Source: Alkalimonas amylolytica (GTDB lineage: Bacteria; Pseudomonadota; Gammaproteobacteria; Enterobacterales; Alteromonadaceae). From it: a DNA stretch of 64,000 bases. The notes under the pieces are model-generated. The model did no database searches. It was not told the DNA's origin and worked only from the letters and a program-made list of their open reading frames with translations. The position numbers and the translations under genes were made by a program. Below, in pieces: positions 1-9,032 of the stretch; the stretch's first letter is position 1; every line of letters begins with the position of its first letter. Location: positions 27,472-91,471 of the forward strand of contig NZ_FNRM01000011.1 in NCBI RefSeq assembly GCF_900107845.1. Reading direction: 5' to 3'.

Positions 1-1530
1 ACGGGCGGGTTGGCTCACATCAATGCGGTAGCTAAGCCCACTCATCATGTCGAAGTTGTAGCTGGGAATGCGTGGTGCCAGCAGTTGCTGCCACTCGTCC
101 TTACTAGCTTCGATGGTGTTAAAGGTCCGGGCTGACATTTCCAGCCAGTCACGCAGTTCACTGCCACTCAGCTCAATCACTCGCAAGGTATTGGGGTAAA
201 TGTACAGATCCGCGATGTTACCCAGGGTCAGTGGGCCAGCTGCCAGATGGGTATAATCTGCCGGCCCGCCAAAGCCACTGCGAAAAGGCGCCGCCGCACT
301 GATAATGGGGAAATCCGGCAGCTCACCTTGCTGCTGCAAGGTGTTTGCATACCAGCTTTGCGCCTGATTGACCCAAGACACAGCAGTGCTCGGTACTACC
401 CGGGCAAAGAAGTTTTCAATGGCGCCATCGGTAGCCCCCAAAGGCTGATTCAGCATCGCCAGGGTTTGCGCTTGCTCTTCACTCAATAAAGCCACCAGCA
501 GCTCATCGCGCTCTGGGCCAACCTGGCGTAACTCACTGGCAGCATCAACCACCTGCCAGCTGCCATCGGTGCGTTTAAGCGTTAAATCTATCACGCCCAG
601 ATGGCTGCCATACTGCCCCCCCATCACGGCAGGTACGCCATGAATGAAACCGCGCTTGGCATCTACTCCGGCCATATCCTGGTAATCCGGCCCTGGCAGT
701 TGCCGGTGCTGATGGCCCAGCAATAAAGCATCGACCCCTTCAATTTGCGCTAGATACAGCCCGGCTTGCTCGGCACCTTCAGGGTAGTCGCCATAATCCC
801 TCAGGCCGGTATGGGCAATCACCACAACCAGATCCGCCCCTTCAGCGCGCATTTTTGGCACAAAGTGCTGAGCGGTAGCTACCATATCCCGTGCTTGTAC
901 CCGGCCTTCCAGATGGTGCCGATCCCAACGCAGAATGTCCGGCGGTACCAGGCCCAAAATCCCCACCTGAATATCATGGCGCTGCAAATCAGTGCCAACA
1001 AAGCTATGGCTTTGAATCACATAAGGTGTATAGCGGCTAGCTTGCCAGTCATCCACTGCGGCATCCGGCTCAAACACATTGGCCAATAAAAACGGAAAAG
1101 TGGCCCCTTCAATGGTGGCATCCAGATACGCTAGGCCATAGTTAAATTCATGATTACCGAGCGCTGCAGCATCATAGCCCAGATAATTCATCGCCCGGAT
1201 CACCGGATGCCGTTGCTGCTGAAGATACTCCAAACCCTGAGCATGAGCCCAGTCGCCAAGTGCACTGCCCTGAATGGTATCGCCGTTATCAAACAACAGG
1301 TTGTTTGGCTGCTCCAACCTGGCCTGATGCACCAAAGCTGCAGTGTGCGCCAGGCCAAAACGATCGGTTTCACGCTGCTGGAAATAATCGTACCCCAGCA
1401 TATAGGCATGCAAATCATTGGTATGCATGATGCGCAGCTCGACTTGTGGTTGACGCTCCGGAGATGGAGAGCATGCTGCTACGAACCACATAACGAGCGT
1501 CAGCAACACAAAATTGATGATTTTTCTCAT
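1..1530 (-). CDS. cpdB: 2',3'-cyclic-nucleotide 2'-phosphodiesterase / 3'-nucleotidase, lipoprotein form (3' end outside window)
   Basis: Hydrolyses 2',3'-cyclic nucleotides and 3'-nucleotides outside the cytoplasm for nucleoside and phosphate salvage. 510 codons are visible and the C-terminus lies beyond base 1. The N-terminus is a lipoprotein signal (MRKIINFVLL, then VAAC lipobox, Cys about residue 21). The metallophosphoesterase core follows in order: HTNDLHAY (metal ligands), GDTIQGS, GNHEFNYGL, AHTGL and GHQHR. The second part of the C-terminal 5'-nucleotidase domain is just starting at the edge. The classic enzyme is periplasmic; anchoring through a lipobox is a variation. The ATG at 1530 is chosen because the signal peptide begins there. 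Family is secure; cpdB rather than ushA is inferred from the overall motif set. Confidence 0.88.
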   Translation of the reverse strand, partial: MRKIINFVLLTLVMWFVAACSPSPERQPQVELRIMHTNDLHAYMLGYDYFQQRETDRFGLAHTAALVHQARLEQPNNLLFDNGDTIQGSALGDWAHAQGLEYLQQQRHPVIRAMNYLGYDAAALGNHEFNYGLAYLDATIEGATFPFLLANVFEPDAAVDDWQASRYTPYVIQSHSFVGTDLQRHDIQVGILGLVPPDILRWDRHHLEGRVQARDMVATAQHFVPKMRAEGADLVVVIAHTGLRDYGDYPEGAEQAGLYLAQIEGVDALLLGHQHRQLPGPDYQDMAGVDAKRGFIHGVPAVMGGQYGSHLGVIDLTLKRTDGSWQVVDAASELRQVGPERDELLVALLSEEQAQTLAMLNQPLGATDGAIENFFARVVPSTAVSWVNQAQSWYANTLQQQGELPDFPIISAAAPFRSGFGGPADYTHLAAGPLTLGNIADLYIYPNTLRVIELSGSELRDWLEMSARTFNTIEASKDEWQQLLAPRIPSYNFDMMSGLSYRIDVSQPAR

Positions 1531-1707
1531 GAAACTCTCTTTAAGCCACTTCATTCAGGTTTTGAATCAGCAGATTGTAGCATTTTTCCGTGACAATTTT
1601 ACGGCCTTGGGACCTAAGTCGGGGTAAATTCGCGTTCAAGTTTTCAGTAAGGCGGACGATAACCTTTATGTACCGGATAACCCGCATACTTTGATGGAGA
1701 ATGCACC

Positions 1708-1983
1708 ATGAACGAACAAAGTCGCTTAGAAAAATTACGCAACCTTGGCGTTCGCCTGCATGAACTGCAGTTGGTTCAACCTGTCGCCGGGAAATCCTAT
1801 ACCTCGGTTGCACTGAATTACTTGTTCAGCCGTCATGAGCTCACTCGCCCCTGTGGCCAGTCGTTGGATGTCACCTTGCGCTCTTTGGCGGACGCCATTG
1901 TGCAAAAGCATCAATTGAAGTTCAGCCGTTTTGATTCCGACTCCATTATCGACTATTTCTGCCGTTTGTACCGCGCCCACTAA
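1708..1983 (+). CDS. Small uncharacterised protein, 91 aa
   Basis: I do not recognise a family. The predicted product is soluble and mixed helical, with a conserved-looking C-terminal stretch rich in aromatic residues (SIIDYFCRLYRAH). A GGAG-type ribosome-binding site lies about 10 bases upstream of the ATG, and codon use matches the flanking genes, which favours this strand over the opposite-strand reading of the same segment. It is transcribed toward the cupin gene 90 bases downstream. No signal peptide or membrane segment is visible. Confidence 0.6.
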   Translation: MNEQSRLEKLRNLGVRLHELQLVQPVAGKSYTSVALNYLFSRHELTRPCGQSLDVTLRSLADAIVQKHQLKFSRFDSDSIIDYFCRLYRAH

Positions 1984-2072
1984 CGATCGCTGCTGCGCTG
2001 CAACGCAGCAGTTCACTGGACAGACTACTGACCTTCTTTTAAGCTGTTCCCTTTGCAGAAGAGGGCCTGCCC

Positions 2073-2468
2073 ATGAGCTTTTTCGCCGTTCTGGTTGCTT
2101 TGCCAGCTATCGCCTGTTCATCAGCCGTGTTGCATTTACCTAAGCTGATAGCACCAGCCGATGCCCCTGCCATTCACAATCAGCCTTTGGCAGCAACGGA
2201 CCATAGTAGCAGCTTTTTGCTGACCATCACCGGCGCAGTGCCCAACCATTACCACCAATGGCATACCGAGCAAATTTATGTGCTGCAGGGTAGCGCCCGC
2301 ATGCGCCTGGCCGATGATGAACTAAACATTCAATCGGGTGACTACCTGCTGATCCCGCCTGGTACTGTTCATGGAGTACTGGAAATCACCTCCGGGCAGC
2401 CACTAAAAGTGCTATCCATTCAATCGCCCCGCTTTGATCCAACGGATCGGGTGCTGGTAGACGACTGA
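2073..2468 (+). CDS. Secreted cupin-domain protein, probable lipoprotein
   Basis: A small single-domain cupin of 131 aa. A hydrophobic leader ends in AIAC, which fits a lipobox or a plain signal peptide. Cupin motif 1 is seen as HYHQWHTEQIYVLQG (His-x-His, Glu, Gly ligand pattern) and motif 2 as GDYLLIPPGTVHG with the final His ligand, so metal binding is likely. The substrate cannot be told from sequence; such proteins include dioxygenases, isomerases and sensors. Its stop codon overlaps the start of the next gene (TGATG), so the two are translationally coupled. Confidence 0.75.
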   Translation: MSFFAVLVALPAIACSSAVLHLPKLIAPADAPAIHNQPLAATDHSSSFLLTITGAVPNHYHQWHTEQIYVLQGSARMRLADDELNIQSGDYLLIPPGTVHGVLEITSGQPLKVLSIQSPRFDPTDRVLVDD

Positions 2469-3493
2469 TGGATTCTGTTACTCAGGCCGCGCTTGGCGCA
2501 GCCGTCGCCGTTGCAGTCATGGGCAAATCCACCTCGGTAAAAAAAGCAGCCTTGTGGGGGGCTGTTGCCGGCACCCTGCCCGATCTGGATGTGTTTATTC
2601 ATTATGGTGATGACCTAAGCAATATGCTGCGCCATCGTGGCGAGAGCCATGCCTTTTTTTACCAAACGCTGTTCGCACCTCTGCTGGCAGCGCTGATTTG
2701 CCGCTGGCATCAGCAACAAGCACTGTTCCTGCACTGGTGGTTGGCCATCTGGCTGGTACTGGTGACCCACAGCCTGCTGGATACCTTTACCACCTATGGC
2801 ACCCAGCTGGCGCTGCCATTTAGCAACCATGCCTTTGCGCTGGAAAGTATTTTTGTGATTGATCCGCTCTACACAGTGCCACTGCTGATTGGCGTTGCCC
2901 TGGCCTGGCGCTTACCCGGACCTGGGCTTGGCTTTAATGCATTAGGGTTGCTGCTGTCTTCGCTCTACTTAGGCTGGGGCTTGTTAGCGCAACAGTGGGT
3001 GTTGTGGCAGCTTGATCAGCAGCATCCCGAGCTGGCGCACTATGAGCGGCTGGTGCAACCGACAGCGCTGAATACCTTGGTCTGGCGGATTATTGTGATG
3101 GACGAAAAGGGCTATCGCGAGGGGTTTTATGCATTGAATGATGGCAAAACCCCGATAGAGTTTCGTCAGCATGCCTTTTCAGAGCAAGCTAAAACACTGA
3201 GTCAACTTCCGGAAGCTCAAGAACTCACCCGTTTCAGCCATGGCTTTGTCGGTTATTTTCAACGCGGCCAGTTGCTCACTATGGCCGATTTGCGGATGGG
3301 CATGCAGGGCAATTATGCCTTTGAATTTAGCCTGGCTTGCCAGCAAGACACAAAGCTTCAGCCGATAGCAGTAGTGCAACTGGATAAACCCTACCAGATG
3401 CTTGAAATGTGGGCCTGGGCCTTTCGTCGTTTTTGGCTGGAAGCCAGGCCACTCTCGGAAAGCACGGTGCTTAGCCAGCCAGGCTGCGACTGA
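2468..3493 (+). CDS. Membrane-bound metal-dependent hydrolase, YdjM/DUF457 family
   Basis: An integral membrane protein of 341 aa. The N-terminal half carries the family's histidine/aspartate pattern: GTLPDLDVFIHY, then RHRGESHAFFYQ and VTHSLLDTFTTYGTQ, interleaved with four to five hydrophobic segments. The C-terminal third is soluble. Members are annotated as inner-membrane metal-dependent hydrolases; E. coli YdjM is SOS-induced, but I see no LexA box here and the substrate is unknown. It overlaps the cupin gene by one base, suggesting a two-gene operon. Confidence 0.8.
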   Translation: MDSVTQAALGAAVAVAVMGKSTSVKKAALWGAVAGTLPDLDVFIHYGDDLSNMLRHRGESHAFFYQTLFAPLLAALICRWHQQQALFLHWWLAIWLVLVTHSLLDTFTTYGTQLALPFSNHAFALESIFVIDPLYTVPLLIGVALAWRLPGPGLGFNALGLLLSSLYLGWGLLAQQWVLWQLDQQHPELAHYERLVQPTALNTLVWRIIVMDEKGYREGFYALNDGKTPIEFRQHAFSEQAKTLSQLPEAQELTRFSHGFVGYFQRGQLLTMADLRMGMQGNYAFEFSLACQQDTKLQPIAVVQLDKPYQMLEMWAWAFRRFWLEARPLSESTVLSQPGCD

Positions 3494-3523
3494 CTTACAG
3501 CCAGCTTTTTGGTGATGGCCAAA

Positions 3524-5167
3524 TTAGGCAAGCTCTACCCGGTTGCGGCCATTGTGCTTGGCCTGATACAGTGCCTGATCGGCCCGGTCAATGTTTTCAT
3601 CGGTCGATTGGCTGGTATCAACCCGGGCCAGACCAGCGCTGAAAGTACACTGAAACGACTGTTCCTGGGCACTGAAAGGAATGGCCTGAAACGACTGGCG
3701 AATGCCATCGATAATGACTTTGGCTTTTTTCAGTGAGCAATCTGGTAAAGCCAGTAAAAACTCTTCACCACCATAACGGCCTATCACATCGGTTTTGCGC
3801 AGTTTTTGTTGCAATAAATTTGCCAGACTGCTGATAACCTGATCGCCCACCAAATGGCCATATTGATCATTGACCCGCTTAAAATGATCCAAATCCAGCA
3901 TCACCACAATCAATTCCTGCTTGCTGCGCTTGGCTTTGGCTATCTCATCGCTCAGCCGCTCTTTCACGGTAGCATGTTGCAGCAAGCCGGTCAGGCTATC
4001 GCGGATCATCATCTCCGCCAGCTGCCTGGCACGCTGAGCCCGGGCGAACACCGTCACAGCCAGGGCCTGATCGGTAATGGGTTTGGAAATGAAATCATCC
4101 CCGGCTTTGACCAACGCATCCAACTGGCGCTGACTATCCGTTTCCGACGACAAATAGACAATAGGCACCCCAAGCCATTCATCTTTAAAACGAATAATCT
4201 GCGCCAGCTCCGGGCCGGTGCAATCCGGCATATTGACATCCAACAGGATCACATCCGGCTGAAACCCCTGCAAACCTATCAACATCTTGGTGGGATCGTT
4301 GACCACTTTGGCTTCCATACCAGCCTGCTCAATAATCAACTGGTAATGCTGTGCCAGCATCACATCATCGTCGACAATCAGGATCCGAAAACGAGCTTGC
4401 TGGCGCAGGGCCAGTAAACGCTGAATACGCAGCTCAATGGCCGCTGCATCCACCGGTTTGCTAAAGTAACCACTAGCACCCAAGCGCACTGCAGCCAGGT
4501 ACTGGTTAAAACTTTCTTTTTCACCGACGACAAACAGTACCGTGGGCTGGTGTTGATTTGTCAGCAATTGCTGCAGCAGTTTTTTCAGCCCACCTGCCAG
4601 GCGGCTCTGAGGCATATCCAGCACCAGCACATCGGGCTTTTGCACAGCCACAGCTGCTTTTAACTCTTCCAATGTGCGGCAACTGACTACCTGATGGCCA
4701 AAAGGGTCCATCGCTGATGTCAGCTGTTTGCCAAGCTCACCGTCTTTACTGAACACCAGGATATGCGCTTTACGGGTAAATTCATCATCGACAGCCTGAA
4801 ACAAAGGTGCCGGTATAGCTTGGGGCATGCTACTACTGTGATTACTAAGCTCCTGCACCATCTGTAGAAACTGCTGTTTCAGCTCAGTTTCTGGCCGCAC
4901 ATCAATCTCAAGCCAGGAGTCGAGCTCCATTTCCAGCGCCTTGGCTTGCTGACCAAGCTGTGGCATGCCAAAAGTGCCCGCTGAACCTGCCAGAGTGTGG
5001 AAACGTTGCTTCAGTGTTTTTGCAATGCTCTGCCAGCCGCGGTCGTTCGCATCAAGCAACTGGCCTGCCATGGCGACGATTTGCGGCCAATCCTGCTGCA
5101 AGCGCACCAAATAACTTTGTTGCAAGGCTTCCAATTGCTGCTGAATCTGCTGTTGCGATGCTGGCAT
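3524..5167 (-). CDS. Hpt-receiver-receiver-GGDEF diguanylate cyclase
   Basis: A cytoplasmic signalling protein of 547 aa predicted to make cyclic di-GMP. Domains in order: an N-terminal Hpt phosphotransfer domain (HTLAGSAGTFG, phospho-accepting His57); a first receiver-like domain whose phospho-acceptor region reads VLVLDMPQ; a second, canonical receiver (LIVDDDV, LLDVNMPD acceptor, KPI lysine); and a C-terminal GGDEF domain with active-site GGEEF and an upstream DLDHFKRVND metal/nucleotide motif. The Hpt-REC arrangement implies input from a phosphorelay rather than a direct sensor. No transmembrane segment is seen. It is monocistronic and faces the gene upstream tail-to-tail. Confidence 0.9.
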   Translation of the reverse strand: MPASQQQIQQQLEALQQSYLVRLQQDWPQIVAMAGQLLDANDRGWQSIAKTLKQRFHTLAGSAGTFGMPQLGQQAKALEMELDSWLEIDVRPETELKQQFLQMVQELSNHSSSMPQAIPAPLFQAVDDEFTRKAHILVFSKDGELGKQLTSAMDPFGHQVVSCRTLEELKAAVAVQKPDVLVLDMPQSRLAGGLKKLLQQLLTNQHQPTVLFVVGEKESFNQYLAAVRLGASGYFSKPVDAAAIELRIQRLLALRQQARFRILIVDDDVMLAQHYQLIIEQAGMEAKVVNDPTKMLIGLQGFQPDVILLDVNMPDCTGPELAQIIRFKDEWLGVPIVYLSSETDSQRQLDALVKAGDDFISKPITDQALAVTVFARAQRARQLAEMMIRDSLTGLLQHATVKERLSDEIAKAKRSKQELIVVMLDLDHFKRVNDQYGHLVGDQVISSLANLLQQKLRKTDVIGRYGGEEFLLALPDCSLKKAKVIIDGIRQSFQAIPFSAQEQSFQCTFSAGLARVDTSQSTDENIDRADQALYQAKHNGRNRVELA

Positions 5168-5445
5168 GCCCTGCTCTTCATTTGAAAAAACATCTGAGTA
5201 AAAAGTAGCGAACTTCCAGCCTAAAAGCCATTAAAAATAGGTTTTCCAAGGGTTTTTCTTAAACTTCCAAGCCAACAAAACACGATTTGATGTTAACCCA
5301 GGTTTCCTTGTGCTCAGGCAGGATCACGCTACGATGGCGCAACCTAACCAAGCGAGGTTCAAATAAATATCAGCTTTTTATCAACCCATCGCCCTGGTGT
5401 AATCGTTATACTCAGAGCTGAGTTGTATCGAATAAAGGACTATTG

Positions 5446-6201
5446 ATGAAACACTTGGGTATCTGGTTGCTGATCTTTGTCGGCCTGCTGTCAAGTGTGT
5501 CGCTGCAAGCGGAGCGCATTGTCTTAGCCAGTAGCAACTACCACCCTCACTATGCGGCAGACTTACCACAGCAAGGTGTAGTGACTGAAATCATCCGCCA
5601 AGCCTTTGCGCTGCAAGGCATTCAGATTGATGTGGAATTTATGCCTTTTGGTCGCGCTTTGCATCAAGCAAAAATGGGCCATTACGCTGGCCTGATTGCC
5701 GCCTGGTACGACGAAGACAGAGTCGAACACTTTTTGTATTCGCAGCCGATGTACGCCAATCATATCGTGTTGTTTAAACGCAAAGCCATGCCACTGGAAT
5801 TTCGAAACTACCAGCAACTGGCTGATGCGCGCTATCGTTTGGGTGTGGTGCAAGGCTATGCGCAGCCGGAAGGGTTACTTCGCGCACGGCTAAATACCAT
5901 TGCTGTTGCCAGCGATGAGCAGGCATTCCGGATGCTGGCTCTGGAGCGGGTCGACTTGGTACCAGCCGATAAGCTCAACGGTCTCTACCTGCTGCAAACC
6001 TTGTTGCCTGAATACGCCGATGACATTGAGTACATGGAGCCCGTACTGGAGCAACGGCCGATGTATCTGGTGCTCTCCAAGCAGGATCCTCGTTCTGAGG
6101 AGCTGATGGAGCGCTTTAATCGCGGCCTGCAGCAATTGCAGGCCAGCAACCAATACCGCACCATTTTGCATAGCTTGCTGCCCGCTACAGGCGCACGCTA
6201 A
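5446..6201 (+). CDS. Periplasmic substrate-binding protein, family 3 (amino-acid type)
   Basis: Signal peptide (MKHLGIWLLIFVGLLSSVSLQA) followed by a type II periplasmic binding fold: ERIVLASSNYHPHYA at the start and the GVVTEIIRQAFALQGI helix typical of SBP_bac_3 proteins. A TTG precedes the ATG in frame; the ATG at 5446 is chosen because AAAGGA lies at good spacing. No permease or ATPase gene is adjacent, so it may be a stand-alone sensor-type binding protein. Many such orphans in this lineage are annotated only as transporter substrate-binding proteins. It overlaps the convergent ABC permease gene by 17 bases. Confidence 0.8.
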   Translation: MKHLGIWLLIFVGLLSSVSLQAERIVLASSNYHPHYAADLPQQGVVTEIIRQAFALQGIQIDVEFMPFGRALHQAKMGHYAGLIAAWYDEDRVEHFLYSQPMYANHIVLFKRKAMPLEFRNYQQLADARYRLGVVQGYAQPEGLLRARLNTIAVASDEQAFRMLALERVDLVPADKLNGLYLLQTLLPEYADDIEYMEPVLEQRPMYLVLSKQDPRSEELMERFNRGLQQLQASNQYRTILHSLLPATGAR

Positions 6202-7441
6202 GGCCATCGGTCAGGGCCCGGCGGTACGCCAGCCAGGAAGGAATGCAGCCCAGCAGCAGAGCCAGCCCAAGTACCAGCCCCATCAGTTGTAAGCTGCTGT
6301 CACGAATCGGGTTTAAACCGATAAACAAGCCATAGCGGCTGGCCAGCAGATCCTGACCAAACCAGAGCCCGACCATCAGTACTGCCATGGCCAACACCAA
6401 AGAAGCCAAAGTTATCAACAACACTTCCAGCTGCACCAACCAGAACAGGGTGCCGGGATGAGCACCCACGGCCCGTAAAATAGCAATCTCCCGCTGCCGC
6501 TCTTTCATCGAGGCAAGCAAGGTGGTGGTCATGCCCACCAAGCCAGCCAACAATACCAGCACAGTGATCACCAGCAGCAAACGTTCCACCATGCTAAGCA
6601 TCTGCCAGAGCTCTGCCAGCGCCACGCCAGGTAAAATGGCCGTTAAAGGCTCACCGCGAAACTCATTGATTTGCCGCTGCACTAAAAAGGTGGCCGCCCG
6701 GGAGTTCAGCCCCACCAAAAACGCCGTAATGGCTTTAGGCGTTAAATCCATCTCCAGTGCCTGCTCGGCACTTACCCGACGCCCTGGCATGGGCGCCCCT
6801 TGCTGCCAGTCAATATGAATCGCTTCTATCCCTTCCAGGCTGACATGCACGCTTTGATCGACTGGCGTGCCGGTTGGAGCCAGGATGCCAACCACAGTAA
6901 AGGGCTTATCTTTATGTTCGCTAAAACTAACCTGACCAATACCGTGGGCCAGCACGATCTCCTGCCCCAACTGATAACCAAGCCGTGTCGCCACCTCTGA
7001 ACCCAGTACCGTGTCGTACACATCATCAAAAATAACACCTTGCGCCAGTTGCAGCTGCTGCTGACCTGCGTAGCGATAAAATTCAAAATAATCCTGATTG
7101 GTACCCACCACCCGGTAGCCTCGGTGCGAGTCGCCCAGCGAAATGGGGATGGTCCAGGCGATCTGCGGATGGCGCTGTATACGCTGGTAGGTTTCCCAAC
7201 TGATGTTGGCAGTGGCATTGCCAATCCGAAAAATCGAATACAGCAGTAAGTTCAGCTGGCCAGAGCGGGCACCAACAATCAAATCCGTACCAGAGACCGT
7301 GCTGGTAAAGCTGTTCTTTGCTTCATGCCGCAGATGATCAATCCCAAGCAGCAAACTGATGCTAATCACCAGAGACAACACTGTCATCAGCACGGTCCCA
7401 CGGCGATTCCACAGACTTAAACGCGCCAATTTGATCAGCAT
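6185..7441 (-). CDS. ABC transporter permease, MacB/FtsX family
   Basis: 418 aa with one N-terminal transmembrane helix (about residues 15-37), a long periplasmic domain and three C-terminal helices (about 280-305, 330-360, 375-400), the topology of MacB/LolC/FtsX-type permeases. Such proteins drive mechanotransmission or lipoprotein/peptide export rather than import. The gene overlaps its ATPase partner by seven bases. Its position beside the DUF3299 gene and, before the transposon arrived, near the histidine-rich zinc protein suggests it belongs to the Zrg-type zinc-acquisition locus known in Vibrio. That link is inference from gene neighbourhood. Confidence 0.85.
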   Translation of the reverse strand: MLIKLARLSLWNRRGTVLMTVLSLVISISLLLGIDHLRHEAKNSFTSTVSGTDLIVGARSGQLNLLLYSIFRIGNATANISWETYQRIQRHPQIAWTIPISLGDSHRGYRVVGTNQDYFEFYRYAGQQQLQLAQGVIFDDVYDTVLGSEVATRLGYQLGQEIVLAHGIGQVSFSEHKDKPFTVVGILAPTGTPVDQSVHVSLEGIEAIHIDWQQGAPMPGRRVSAEQALEMDLTPKAITAFLVGLNSRAATFLVQRQINEFRGEPLTAILPGVALAELWQMLSMVERLLLVITVLVLLAGLVGMTTTLLASMKERQREIAILRAVGAHPGTLFWLVQLEVLLITLASLVLAMAVLMVGLWFGQDLLASRYGLFIGLNPIRDSSLQLMGLVLGLALLLGCIPSWLAYRRALTDGLSVRL

Positions 7442-8148
7442 GGCTGTACTCCCTGCTCAAGTTGATCCATCGGTAAATGCCAGTTGAAAAAGCTTTGCAA
7501 CGCCTGATCATGGCTGACAAAAATCACGGTAGTGCCACTTTCAGTGGCCTCTGCCAACATCAGCCGCATAAAGGCATCACGGTTATCGGCATCCAGTGCC
7601 GAAGTTGGCTCATCGGCAATCAGCAAGGCCGGGCGCAGCAGTAATGCTCGAGCAATGGCCACCCGCTGTTGCTGCCCCACACTTAACTCCGTGGCTTTTT
7701 GGTGATGCAGTTCATCGTTAAGCCCCAAATGCTGCAACAGCATAATGGCACGTTCTGTCAGTTCACCGGCCGACTGATTAGCAAAACCTGCCACCAGCAG
7801 CACATTATCCAGTACCGACAGGTATGGGATCAGGTTGAGCTGCTGAAATACCACGCCGATTTGTTGTGCCCGCAAGGTATCCCGCTTGGCCGCCGAGAGC
7901 TTATGCATTGGGGTTTGCTGCAACCAGAGCCCACCTTCATTCGGTGTGGTGATGCCACTGAGTAAATTCAGTAAGGTCGTTTTACCAGAGCCGGATGCAC
8001 CACGTATAAACAAATGCTGACCAGCTTCCAGCTGTAAGTTATCCAGCGCCAGCTGCCAACCTTGCTTGCCAGGCCAGCGAAAACGCAGATTTTTGAGTTC
8101 AATTACATATTTTTTCGGCTTGTCAGTCACCGGTTGTCCAACCTTCAT
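7435..8148 (-). CDS. ABC transporter ATP-binding subunit, MacB/LolD type
   Basis: 237 aa nucleotide-binding subunit. Walker A GASGSGKTT, Q-loop in VVFQQLN, signature LSVGQQQRVAIARAL, Walker B LLIADEPTSALD and the switch histidine in FVSHD are all intact. It pairs with the overlapping downstream permease. Divergent transcription from the DUF3299 gene starts within about 50 bases, so the two transcription units share one regulatory region. Family is secure; the exported or sensed substrate is not visible. Confidence 0.9.
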   Translation of the reverse strand: MKVGQPVTDKPKKYVIELKNLRFRWPGKQGWQLALDNLQLEAGQHLFIRGASGSGKTTLLNLLSGITTPNEGGLWLQQTPMHKLSAAKRDTLRAQQIGVVFQQLNLIPYLSVLDNVLLVAGFANQSAGELTERAIMLLQHLGLNDELHHQKATELSVGQQQRVAIARALLLRPALLIADEPTSALDADNRDAFMRLMLAEATESGTTVIFVSHDQALQSFFNWHLPMDQLEQGVQPC

Positions 8149-8160
8149 GGTAAGATGATG

Positions 8161-8175
8161 GGTATGATTTATACC
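8161..8175. promoter_or_regulatory. Inverted repeat in the divergent ABC / DUF3299 promoter region
   Basis: GGTAT-GATTT-ATACC, a perfect 5-bp-arm inverted repeat, lies midway between the ABC ATPase start (8148, leftward) and the DUF3299 start (8197, rightward). The position suits an operator acting on both genes. It does not match the Zur consensus well, so the regulator is unknown. Confidence 0.3.
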
Positions 8176-8196
8176 AAAGTTCAGGAGTAAGCTCCA

Positions 8197-8736
8197 ATGA
8201 TGCGTTCACTGTCTATAGCAATCCTGTTGCTGTCTGTCGCATTTACTTCCGCCCAGTTGCAAGCTGAAGAGGTACGCACCCTGGAATGGACTGATCTCAT
8301 GCCAGAAGAGGATCTGGCGCTGCTGGAAACGCTGCCAGATATTGAACACGACTACAGCCAACCATCACCGTTTGACGATGCGTCTGACGATCCCTACGCC
8401 AGCTTATGGCAACAAGTGCTGACTTCGACCAGAGTACGTGAAGAGTTTAACAATCAACGGATACGTTTGCCTGGTTTCATCGTCCCGCTGGAGTTTGATC
8501 AAAACCAGAATGTCACCAGCTTTTTTCTGGTGCCATACTTTGGTGCTTGTATCCATGTACCTCCACCGCCACCAAATCAGATTATCTATGTCACCGATGC
8601 AAAAGGCCTGACAGCTGACATGATGTACACACCGTTTTGGATTACCGGCGTACTCACCACCGACTCAATAAGTCACGATCTGGCTTTTGCGGCTTACAGC
8701 CTGAAAGCGGATCACATCGAAGAATACACCTGGTAA
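8197..8736 (+). CDS. DUF3299 periplasmic protein of the zinc-acquisition locus
   Basis: 179 aa with a cleavable signal peptide (ends SAQLQA-EE). The core shows the family signature: IRLPGFIVPLEFD, then FFLVPYFGACIHVPPPPPNQ with an exposed Cys/His pair that could bind metal. In Vibrio the DUF3299 gene belongs with an ABC pair and a DUF2796 histidine-rich protein in the zinc-scavenging Zrg locus; here the same gene types lie on either side of the transposon. AGGAG lies nine bases before the ATG. The gene ends just before a strong terminator. Confidence 0.8.
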   Translation: MMRSLSIAILLLSVAFTSAQLQAEEVRTLEWTDLMPEEDLALLETLPDIEHDYSQPSPFDDASDDPYASLWQQVLTSTRVREEFNNQRIRLPGFIVPLEFDQNQNVTSFFLVPYFGACIHVPPPPPNQIIYVTDAKGLTADMMYTPFWITGVLTTDSISHDLAFAAYSLKADHIEEYTW

Positions 8737-8761
8737 AGCTGGCGGACCAAACCAGTTGTGC

Positions 8762-8797
8762 CCACTAAAAAAGCGCCCTCGGGCGCTTTTTTAGTGG
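8762..8797 (+). terminator. Strong bidirectional intrinsic terminator after the DUF3299 gene
   Basis: A 17-bp perfect stem with a two-base loop: arms CCACTAAAAAAGCGCCC and GGGCGCTTTTTTAGTGG. It has A- and T-runs on both sides, so it works in both directions. Its last four bases (GTGG) are the first four of the transposon's target duplication. It probably also served the convergent zinc-protein gene before the transposon separated them. Confidence 0.85.
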
Positions 8798-8801
8798 TTG
8801 A
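8794..8801 (+). repeat. Target-site duplication, left copy (GTGGTTGA)
   Basis: Eight bases directly outside the left inverted repeat, identical to the eight bases directly outside the right one at 17921-17928. They overlap the last bases of the terminator stem. Confidence 0.93.
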
Positions 8802-8825
8802 CGCTATTATGTAGCTGTTGCACAG
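8802..8825. repeat. Left terminal inverted repeat of the transposon (24 bp)
   Basis: Begins CGCTATTATGTAGCTGTTGC and continues for four more bases; it is the exact reverse complement of 17897-17920. Confidence 0.95.
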
Positions 8826-9032
8826 CAGACCTGCGGTGTGAGTAAAGTTAACTCATACCGTTTTTGCACCATTTTAGAATACTCAAAAAATACTAAATTT
8901 TGAGGACTGTGACAGACTCTAGATTTACACGGAAAAAGTCCTTCTCAAGACCCCAGATTTAAAGGGCTCTCTGCTTAGCCTTCTTTTTGATGCTATTGTT
9001 ATTTTATCTTGTATATATAGCGCAGTGTGACA

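Noticed and set aside
8161..8175. Zur box in front of the ABC / DUF3299 genes
   Set aside because: Alignment to the Zur consensus gives fewer than half the positions, unlike the site at 19129; kept only as an unassigned palindrome.
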